A DNA stretch of 64,000 nucleotides from Euonymus europaeus (lineage: Eukaryota; Streptophyta; Magnoliopsida; Celastrales; Celastraceae): NCBI GenBank assembly GCA_963580455.1, contig OY756966.1:14015001-14079000 (forward strand). Reading direction: 5' to 3'. Of this stretch, positions 55,101 to 64,000 are shown one piece after another; the first letter of the stretch is position 1, and each line of letters opens with the position of its first letter. The position numbers and the translations under genes are program-made. Below the pieces are notes generated by a model. It was not told where the DNA came from and ran no database searches. It saw only the letters and a list, made by a program, of their open reading frames with translations.

Positions 55101-58100
55101 ATCAAAGTTGTTCGGTGTACACTTTTTAATGTTATTCTATCTCAAATTTTGAGTATAAGCTTCCTAGATTATTCTGATGACAAAACAACAACTTTCTATG
55201 AAAAATGGACAAAACCGTTAAAATCTCCTCTATAGAGAGAGTTGCGCAACTTCGGACCATTAAAGTTGCTCGGTGTACACTTTTTAATGTTATTCTATCT
55301 CAAATTTTACGAGTATAAGCTTCCTAGATTATTCCGATTACAAAACACCAACTTTCTATGACAAATGGACAAAACCGTTAAAAGCTCCTCCTAGAGAGAG
55401 TTGAGCAACTTCGGACCATCAAAGTTGCTCGGTGTACACTTTTTAATGTTACTCTATCTCAAATTTTATGAGTATAAGCTTCCTAGATTATTCCGATGAC
55501 AAAACAGCAACTTTCTACGACAAATGGACAAAACCGTTAAAAGCTCCTCCATAGAGAGAATTGAGCAACTTCGGACCATCAAAGTTGCTCGGTGTACACT
55601 TCTTAATGTTCTTCTATGTCAAATTTTATGAGTATAAACTTCCAAGATTATTTCCTTGAGAAACACTAACTTTCTATGATAAATGGACAAAGCCGTTAAA
55701 ACCTCCTCTATAGAGAAGTCGAGCAACTTCGGACCATCAAAGTTGCTCGGTGTGCACTTTTTATTGTTACTCTATGTCATATTTTATGAGTATAAGCTTC
55801 CAAGATTATTTTCTTCAGAAAACACTAACTTTCTATGATAAATGGACAAAGCCATTAAAAACTCCTGTATAGAGAAGTTGAGCAACTTCGGACTATCAAA
55901 GTTGCTCGGTGTACACTTTTTAATGCTATTCTATCTCAAATTTTTCGAGTATAAGCTTCCTAGATTATTTCGATGACAAAACAGGAACTTTCTATGACAA
56001 ATGGACAAAGCCGTTAAAACCTCCTCTATAGAGAAGTTGAGTAACTTCGGACCATCAAAGTTACTAGGTGTACACTTTTCAATGTTATTTTATCTCAAAT
56101 TTTACGAGTATAAGCTTCCAAGATTATTCCGATGACAAAACAGGAACTTTCTATGAAAAATGGACAAAGCCGTTAAAACCTCTTGTATAGAGAAGTTGAG
56201 CAACTTTGGACCTTCAAAGTTGCTCGGTGTACACTTCTTAATGTTATTCTATCTCAAATTTTACGAGTATAAGCTTCCTAGATTATTCTGATGACAAAAC
56301 AACAACTTTCTATGAAAAATGGACAAAACCGTTAAAATCTCCTCCATAGAGAGAGTTGCGCAACTTCGGACCATTAAAGTTGCTCCGTGTACACTTTTTA
56401 ATGTTATTCTATCTCAAATTTTACGAGTATAAGCTTCCTAGATTATTCCGATTACAAAACACCAACTTTCTATGACAAATGGACAAAACCGTTAAAAGCT
56501 CCTCCTAGAGAGAGTTGAGCAACTTCGGACCATCAAAGTTGCTCGGTGTACACTTTTTAATGTTACTCTATCTCAAATTTTATGAGTATAAGCTTCCTAG
56601 ATTATTCCGATGACAAAACAGCAACTTTCTACGACAAATGGACAAAACCGTTAAAAGCTCCTCCAAAGAGAGAATTTAGCAACTTCGGACCATCAAAGTT
56701 GGTCGGTGTACACTTCTTAATGTTCTTCTATGTCAAATTTTATGAATATAAACTTCCAAGATTATTTCCTTGAGAAACACTAACTTTCTATGATAAATGG
56801 ACAAAGCCGTTAAAACCACCTCTATAGAGAAGTCGAGCAACTTTGGACCATCAAAGTTGCTCTGTGTGCACTTTTTATTGTTACTCTATGTCATATTTTA
56901 TGAGTATAAGCTTCCAAGATTATTTTCTTCAGAAAACACTAACTTTCTATGAGAAATGGACAAAGCCGTTAAAACCTCCTCTATAGAGAAGTTGAGCAAC
57001 TTCGGACCATCAAAGTTACTTGGTGTACACTTTTTAATGTTCTTCTATGTCAAATTTTACGAGTAAATAAGCTTCACAGATTATTTCGATGACAAAACAC
57101 TAACTTTCTATGACAAATGGACAAAACCGTTAAAAGCTCATCCATATAGAGAGTTGAGCAACTTCGGACCATCAAAGTTGCTCGGTGTACACTTTTTATT
57201 GTTATTCTATGTCATATTTTATGAGTATAAGCTTCCAAGATTATTTCCTTTCCAAAATCCGAACTTTCTATGACAAATGGATAAAACCGTTAAAAGCACC
57301 TTCATAGAGAGAGTTGAGCAACTTCGGACCATCAAAGTTGCTCGGTGTACACTTTTCAATGTTACTCTATCTCAAATTTTATGAGTATAAGCTTCCAAGA
57401 ATATTTCCTTGAGAAAACACTAACTTTCTATGACAAATGGACAAAGCCGTTAAAACCTCCTCTATAGAGAAGTTGAACAACTTCGGACCATCAAAGTTGC
57501 TCGGTGTCCAATTTTTAATGTTATTCTATCTCAAATTTTACGAGTATAAGCTTCCTAGATTATTCCGATGACAAAACAACTTTCTATGACAAATGGACAA
57601 AACCGTTAAAAGCTCCTCCATAGAGAGAGTTGAGCAACTTCGGACCATCAACGTTGCTCGGTGTACATTTTTGAATGTTATTCTATCTCAAATTTTACAT
57701 GTATAAGCTTCCTAGATTATTCCGATGACAAAACAGGAACTTTCTTTGACAAATGGACAAAGCCGTTAAAACCTCCTCTATAGAGAAGTTAAGCAACTTC
57801 GGACCATCAAAGTTGCTCGGTGTACACTTTTTAATGTTATTCCATCTCAAATTTTACGAGTATAAGCCTCCTACATTATTCCGATGGCAAAACAGCAACT
57901 TTCTATGACAAATGGACAAAACCGTTAAAAGCTCCTCTATAGAGAGAGTTGAGAAACTTCCGACCATCAAAGTTGCTCGGTGTACACTTTTTATTGTTAT
58001 TCTATGTCAAATTTTATGAGTATAAGCTTCCAAAATTATTTCCTTGAGAAAACACTAACTTTCTATGACAAATGGACAAAGCCGTTAAAACCTTCTCTAT

Positions 58101-60817
58101 AGAGAAGTTGAGCAACTTCGGACCATCAAAGTTGCTCGGTGTACACTTTTTAATGTTATTCCATCTCAAATTTTACGAGTATAAGCCTCCTAGATTATTC
58201 CAATGACAAAACAGGAACTTTCTATGACAAATGGAAAAAGCCGTTAAAACCTCCTCTATAGAGAACTAGAGCAACTTTGGCCATCAAAGTTGCTCGGAGT
58301 ACACTTTTTAATGTTATTCTATCTCAAATTTTACGAGTATAAGCTTCCTAGAATATTCCGATGACAAAACAACAACTTTCTATGACAAATGGAGAAAACC
58401 GTTAAAAGCTCCTCCATAGAGAGAGTTGAGCAACTTCGGACCATCAAAGTTGCTCGGTGTACACTTTTTAATGTTATTCTATCTCAAATTTTACGAGTAT
58501 AAGCTTCCTAGATTATTCCGATGACAAAACACTAACTTTCTATAATAAATGGACAAAACCGTTAAAAGCTCCTCCATAGAGAGAGTTGAGAAACTTCGGA
58601 CCATCAAAGTTGCTCGGTGTACACTTTTTATTGTTATTCTATGTCATATTTTATGAGTATAAGCTTCCAAGATTATTTCCTTGAGAAAACACTAACTTTC
58701 TATGACAAATGGACAAAGCCGTTAAAACCTCCTCTATAGAGAAGTTGAACAACTTCGGACCATCAAAGTTGCTCGGTGTCCAATTTTTAATGTTATTCTA
58801 TCTCAAATTTTACGAGTATAAGCTTCCTAGATTATTCCGATGACAAAACAGCAACTTTCTATGACAAATGGACAAAACCGTTAAAAGCTCCTCCATAGAG
58901 AGAGTTGAGCAACTTCGGACCATCAACGTTGCTCGGTGTACATTTTTGAATGTTATTCTATCTCAAATTTTACATGTATAAGCTTCCTAGATTATTCCGA
59001 TGACAAAACAAGAACTTTCTTTGACAAATGGACAAAGCCGTTAAAACCTCCTCTATAGAGAAGTTGAGCAACTTTGAACCATCAAAGTTGCTCGGTGTAC
59101 ACTTTTTAATGTTATTCTATCTCAAATTTTATGAGTATAAGCTTCCTAGATTATTCCGATGAAAAAACAACAACTTTCTATGACAAATGGACAGAACCGT
59201 TAAAAGCTCCTCCATAGAGCAGTTGAGCAACTTTGGACAATCAAAGTTGCTCGGTGTACACTTTTTATTGTTATTCTATGTCATATTTTATGAGTATAAG
59301 CTTCCAAGATTATTTACTTGAGAAAACACTAACTTTCTATGACCAATGGACAAAGCCGTGAAAACCTCCTCTATAGTGAAGTTGAGCAACTCTAGACCAT
59401 CAAAGTTGCTCGGTGTACACTTTTTAATGTTCTTCTATGTCAAATTTTACGATTATAAGCTTCCTTGATTATTCCGATGACAAAACATTAACTTTCTATG
59501 ACAAATGGACAAAACTGTTAAAAGCTCCTCCATAGAGAGAGTTAAGCAACTTCGGACCATCCAAGTTGCTCGGTGTACACTTTTTAATGTTATTCTATCT
59601 CAAATTTTTCGAGTATAAGCTTCCTAGATTATTCTGATGACAAAACAACAACTTTCTATGACAAATGGACAAAACCATTAAAAGATCCTCCATAGAGAGA
59701 GTTGAGCAACTTCGGACCATCAAAGTTGCTCGGTGTACACATTTTAATGTTCTTCTATGTCAAATTTTATGATTATATGCTTCCAAGATTATTTCCTTGA
59801 GAAAACACTAACTTTCTATGACAAATGGACAAAGCCGTTAAAACCTCCTCTATATAGAAGTTGGGCAACGTCGGACCATCAAAGTTGTTCGGTGTACACT
59901 TTTTAATGTTATTCTATCTCAAATTTTAAGAGTATAAGCTTCCTAGATTATTCTGATGACAAAACAACAACTTTCTATGAAAAATGGACAAAACCGTTAA
60001 AATCTCCTCCATAGAGAGAGTTGCGCAACTTCGGACCATTAAAGTTGCTCGGTGTACACTTTTTATTGTTATTCTATCTCAAATTTTACGAGTATAAGCT
60101 TCCTAGATTATTCCGATTACAAAACACCAACTTTCTATGACAAATGGACAAAACCGTTAAAAGCTCCTCCTAGAGAGAGTTGAGCAACTTCGGACCATCA
60201 AAGTTGCTCGGTGTACACTTTTTAATGTTACTATATCTCAAATTTTATGAGTATAAGCTTCCTAGATTATTCCGATGACAAAACAGCAACTTTCTACGAC
60301 AAATGGACAAAACCATTAAAAGCTCCTCCATAGAGAGAATTGAGCAACTTCGGACCATCAAAGTTGCTCGGTGTACACTTCTTAATGTTCTTCTATGTCA
60401 AATTTTATGAGTATAAACTTCCAAGATTATTTCCTTGAGAAACACTAACTTTCTATGATAAATGGACAAAGCCGTTAAAACCTCCTCTATAGAGAAGTCG
60501 AGCAACTTTGGACCATCAAAGTTGCTCGGTGTGCACTTTTTATTGTTACTCTATGTCATATTTTATGAGTATAAGCTTCCAAGATTATTTTCTTCAGAAA
60601 ACACTAACTTTCTATGATAAATGGACAAAGCCGTTAAAAACTCCTCTATAGAGAAGTTGAGCAACTTCGGACCATCAAAGTTGCTCGGTGTACACTTTTT
60701 AATGCTATTCTATCTCAAATTTTTCGAGTATAAGCTTCCTAGATTATTTCGATGACAAAACAGGAACTTTATATGACAAATGGACAAAGCCGTTAAAACC
60801 TCCTCTATAGAGAAGTT

Positions 60818-60845
60818 GAGTAACTTCGGACCATCAAAGTTACTC
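60818..60845. other. Dyad with both arms changed (T/A)
   Basis: The arms are GAGTAACTT (60818-60826) and AAGTTACTC (60837-60845), a perfect 9-bp dyad with a substituted pair. The related copy at 56039-56066 has GAGTAACTT with AAGTTACTA, which keeps the substituted pair but loses the outermost one. The copy at 46171-46198 has GAGTAACTT with the ordinary AAGTTGCTC. Confidence 0.92.
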
Positions 60846-62751
60846 GGTGTACACTTTTCAATGTTATTTTATCTCAAATTTTACGAGTATAAGCTTCCTA
60901 GATTATTCCGATGACAAAACAGGAACTTTCTATGACAAATGGACAAAGCCGTTAAAACCTCTTGTATAGAGAAGTTGAGCAACTTTGGACCTTCAAAGTT
61001 GCTCGGTGTACACTTCTTAATGTTATTCTATATTAAATTTTACGAGTATAAGCTTCCTAGATTATTCTGATGACAAAACAACAACTTTCTATGAAAAATG
61101 GACAAAACCGTTAAAATCTCCTCCATAGAGAGAGTTGCGCAACTTCGGACCATTAAAGTTGCTCCGTGTACACTTTTTAATGTTATTCTATCTCAAATTT
61201 TACGAGTATAAGCTTCCTAGATTATTCCGATTACAAAACACCAACTTTCTATGACAAATGGACAAAACCGTTAAAAGCTCCTCCTAGAGAGAGTTGAGCA
61301 ACTTCGGACCATCAAAGTTGCTCGGTGTACACTTTTTAATGTTACTCTATCTCAAATTTTATGAGTATAAGCTTCCTAGATTATTCCGATGACAAAACAA
61401 CAACTTTCTACGACAAATGGACAAAACCGTTAAAAGCTCCTCCAAAGAGAGAATTTAGCAACTTCGGACCATCAAAGTTGCTCGGTGTACACTTCTTAAT
61501 GTTCTTCTATGTCAAATTTTATGAATATAAACTTCCAAGATTATTTCCTTGAGAAACACTAACTTTCTATGATAAATGGACAAAGCCGTTAAAACCACCT
61601 CTATAGAGAAGTCGAGCAACTTCGGACCATCAAAGTTGCTCGGTGTGCACTTTTTATTGTTACTCTATGTCATATTTTATGAGTATAAGCTTCCAAGATT
61701 ATTTTCTTCAGAAAACACTAACTTTCTATGAGAAATGGACAAAGCCGTTAAAACCTCCTCTATAGAGAAGTTGAGCAACTTCGGACCTTCAAAGTTGCTT
61801 GGTGTACACTTTTTAATGTTCTTCTATGTCAAATTTTACGAGTATATAAGCTTCACAGATTATTTCGATGACAAAACACTAACTTTCTATGACAAATGGA
61901 CAAAACCGTTAAAAGCTCATCCATATAGAGAGTTGAGCAACTTCGGACCATCAAAGTTGCTCGGTGTACACTTTTTATTGTTATTCTATGTCATATTTTA
62001 TGAGTATAAGCTTCCAAGATTATTTCCTTTCCAAAACCCCAACTTTCTATGACAAATGAATAAAACCGTTAAAAGCACCTTCATAGAGAGAGTTGAGCAA
62101 CTTCGGACCATCAAAGTTGCTCGGTGTACACTTTTCATTGTTACTCTATCTCAAATTTTATGAGTATAAGCTTCCAAGATTATTTCCTTGAGAAAACACT
62201 AACTTTCTATGACAAATGGACAAAGCCGTTAAAACCTCCTCTATAGAGAAGTTGAACAACTTCGGACCATCAAAGTTGCTCGGTGTCCAATTTTTAATGT
62301 TATTCTATCTCAAATTTTACGAGTATAAGCTTCCTAGATTATTCCGATGACAAAACAGCAACTTTCTATGACAAATGGACAAAACCGTTAAAAGCTCCTC
62401 CATAGAGAGAGTTGAGCAACTTCGGACCATCAACGTTGCTCGGTGTACATTTTTGAATGTTATTCTATCTCAAATTTTACATGTATAAGCTTCCTAGATT
62501 ATTCCGATGACAAAACAGGAACTTTCTTTGACAAATGGACAAAGCCGTTAAAACCTCCTCTATAGAGAAGTTGTGCAACTTTGAACCATCAATGTTGCTC
62601 GGTGTACAGTTTTTAATGTTATTCTATCTCAAATTTTACGAGTATAAGCTTCCTACATTATTCCGATGACAAAACAGAACTTTCTATGACAAATGGACAA
62701 AACCGTTAAAAGCTCCTCCATAGAGAGAGTTGAGAAACTTCGGACCATCAA

Positions 62752-62910
62752 AGTTGCTCGGTGTACACTTTTTATTGTTATTCTATGTCATATTTTATGA
62801 GTATAAGCTTCCAAGATTATTTCCTTGAGAAAACACTAACTTTCTATGACAAATGGACAAAGCCGTTAAAACCTCCTCTATAGAGAAGTTGAGCAACTTC
62901 GGACCATCAA
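62752..62910. repeat. Reference monomer, type II (159 bp)
   Basis: This copy shows the type II diagnostic set: TTTTTATTG, CTATGTC, ATATTTTATGAG, TTCCAAG, TTTCCTTGAGAAAAC, ACAAAGCCG and CCTCTATAGAGAAG. Type II copies lack about two bases of the type I purine run (AGAGAGAG becomes AGAG) and may lack one more A after GAG, so they run 158 or 159 bp. They also carry the 10-bp palindrome CTCTATAGAG just upstream of the main dyad. Types I and II share the dyad, GTGTACAC and the HindIII site. Confidence 0.92.
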
Positions 62911-63034
62911 AGTTGCTCGGTGTACACTTTTTAATGTTCTTTAATGTCAAATTTTATGAGTATAAGCTTCCAAGATTAATTCCTTGAGAAACACTAACTT
63001 TCTATGATAAATGGACAAAGCCGTTAAAACCACC

Positions 63035-63044
63035 TATATAAAAA
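63035..63044 (+). promoter_or_regulatory. TATA-box-like TATATAAAAA, block E copy 2
   Basis: Identical to the element at 46475, 16,560 bases downstream, so it was copied with the block. Same caveat: resemblance only. Confidence 0.2.
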
Positions 63045-63298
63045 GGTTGAGCAACTTTGGACCATCAAAGTTGCTCGTTGTACACTTTTTATTGTTATTC
63101 TATGTCATATTTTATGAGTATAAGCTTCCAAGATTATTTGCTTAAGAAACACTAACTTTCTATGATAAATGGACAAAGCAGTTAAAACCTCCTCTATAGA
63201 GAAGTTGAGCAACTTCGGACCATCAAAGTTGCTTTTTGTACACTTTTTATTGTTATTCTATGTCATATTTTATGAGTATAAGCTTCCAAGATTATTCC

Positions 63299-63340
63299 GA
63301 TGACAAAACAACAACTTTCGATGACAAAACAACAACTTTC
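63299..63340. repeat. 21-bp tandem duplication inside one monomer
   Basis: The stretch from GATGAC to ACTTTC occurs as 63299-63319 and again as 63320-63340 with no difference. The homologous monomer at 46,739 has a single copy. This is the only intramonomer tandem duplication of this size that I noticed. Confidence 0.93.
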
Positions 63341-63950
63341 TATGACAAATGGACAAAACCGTTAAAAGATCCTCCATAGAGAGAGTTGAGCAACTTCGGA
63401 CCATCAAAGTTCCTTGGTGTACACTTTTTAATGTTCTTCTATGTCAAATTTTATGAGTATAAGCTTCCAAGATTATTTCCTTGAGAAACACTAACTTTCT
63501 ATGATAAATGGACAAAGCAGTTAAAACCTCCTCTATAGAGAAGTTTAGCAACTTCGGACCATCAAAGTTGCTCGGTGTACACTTTTTATTGTTATTCTAT
63601 GTCATATTTTATGAGTATAAGCTTCCAAGATTATTTCCTTGAGAAAACAGTAACTTTCTATGACAAATGGACAAAGCCGTTAAAACCTCCTCTATATAGA
63701 AGTTGGGCAACTTCGGACCATCAAAGTTGCTCGGTGTACACTTTTTAATGTTATTATATCTCAAATTTTACGAGTATAAGCTTCCTAGATTATTCCGATG
63801 ACAAAACAGGAACTTTCTATGACAAATGGACAAAGCCTTTAAAACCTCTTGTATAGAGAAGTTGAGCAACTTTGGACCTTCAAAGTTGCTCGGTGTACAC
63901 TTCTTAATGTTATTCTATCTCAAATTTTACGAGTATAAGCTTCCTAGATT

Positions 63951-64000
63951 ATTCCGATTACAAAACACCAACTTTCTATGACAAATGGAAAAAACCGTTA
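63951..64000. repeat. Partial monomer at window end
   Basis: The last 50 bases are the right half of a TTCCGATTAC monomer (compare 47,531). The array continues beyond the window. Confidence 0.9.

Larger units (their letters stand above)
47351..62889. repeat. Domain D: HOR-D, units of 32, 24 and 30 monomers, shuffled
   Basis: Marker TCCTTTCC lies at 48331, 53424, 57246 and 62025, giving 5,093, 3,822 and 4,779 bp. Recurrent strings are AAAAATGG ... GTTGCGCAAC, CTCCTCCTAGAGAG (about 12 copies from 35.8 kb on), CAGGAACTTCTATG (two bases lost), GCTTAGTG, GTGCAC and GGTGTCCAATT. Marker GCTTAGTG recurs at gaps of 6, 3, 8 and 15 monomers, so blocks of several monomers were reused in different orders. 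The 63- and 105-codon frames here are not genes. Confidence 0.8.
62890..63950. repeat. Block E, copy 2
   Basis: Copy of 46,330-47,350 at offset 16,560, changing to 16,581 after a private 21-base tandem duplication at 63,299. At about 63,930-63,952 the sequence skips one monomer relative to copy 1, passing from the CACTTCTTAATG monomer directly to TTCCGATTAC. Confidence 0.83.
1..64000. repeat. Tandem satellite array, ~159-bp monomer, about 400 copies
   Basis: The core AGTTGCTCGG recurs from base 1 to the end of the window every 158 to 160 bases (for example 1, 161, 321, 481, 639, 798). All copies run in the same direction and I found no inverted segment and no non-satellite insert. Most monomers contain one HindIII site; scattered copies have lost it (AAGCATCC, AGGCTTCC, AAGCTCC, AAGCCTCC). 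Satellites of this size are typically packaged as nucleosome-length units in centromeric, pericentromeric or subtelomeric heterochromatin. The centromere assignment is inference; the tandem structure is seen directly. The array continues past both window edges. Confidence 0.99.

Noticed and set aside
1..64000. CRISPR-like regular spacing
   Set aside because: There are no short repeats separated by unique spacers. The entire 159-base period is repeated.
1..64000. Monomer length near 159, divisible by three, as a sign of a coding repeat
   Set aside because: Actual monomers alternate among 158, 159 and 160 bases and contain stops in all frames, so no frame is kept.
1..64000. Naming the species or satellite family from monomer length
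   Set aside because: Several plant satellites have 158-160-bp monomers (for example the reported Rosa CANR4 and Beta pEV families), and I do not recognise this monomer sequence. A database search would be needed.

Overview
The whole 64,000-base window is one uninterrupted tandem satellite-DNA array. Every stretch I read is a diverged copy of the same monomer of about 159 bases (commonly 158 to 160), all in one orientation, or roughly 400 head-to-tail copies. I see no real protein gene, no rRNA or tRNA gene, no transposon or LTR, no telomere repeat, no CRISPR array and no unique DNA. The open reading frames of 62 to 105 codons are chance readings of the repeat. A consensus-like monomer is about 37% G+C by hand count. 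Most monomers carry one HindIII site (AAGCTT).

This is eukaryotic heterochromatin. The near-nucleosomal monomer length, the single HindIII site and the higher-order organisation fit a centromeric or pericentromeric satellite, most likely of a flowering plant. An animal source or a subtelomeric block cannot be excluded from sequence alone. I do not recognise the monomer as a named family.

Monomers fall into two main classes with coupled diagnostic bases. Type I (160 bp, clean example 30747-30906) has CTATCTC, TTCCGATGAC and CCATAGAGAGAG. Type II (158-159 bp, clean example 62752-62910) has CTATGTC, TTCCTTGAG and CTCTATAGAGAAG. Mosaics of the two are common and often switch near the HindIII site. 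Nearly all monomers keep a dyad, GAGCAACTT - 10 bases - AAGTTGCTC, followed at once by the palindrome GTGTACAC.

Layout. (1) 1-30.17 kb: domain A, built from a higher-order repeat (HOR) whose canonical unit is 22 monomers (about 3,503 bp). Three early units are 19, 22 and 26 monomers long through whole-monomer gains and losses. (2) Block B, about 2 kb, occurs at 17.6-19.62 kb inside domain A and again at 30.17-32.2 kb at the domain edge. (3) 32.6-34.5 kb: a four-monomer, 637-bp unit repeated three times. (4) 34.5-46.3 kb: domain C, with units of 24, 18, 18 and 13 monomers. (5) 46.3-64 kb: domain D, with units of 32, 24 and 30 monomers and heavily shuffled blocks. A 1-kb block E starts this domain and is repeated at its end, 16,560 bp later.

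Nothing here acts together as genes. What the window records is satellite evolution: unequal exchange by whole monomers, base-resolved breakpoints, recent segmental copying, CpG decay suggesting cytosine methylation, and two cases in which both arms of the conserved dyad changed together. All positions and spacings were counted by hand from the sequence; similarity statements come from reading and marker matching, not from an alignment.
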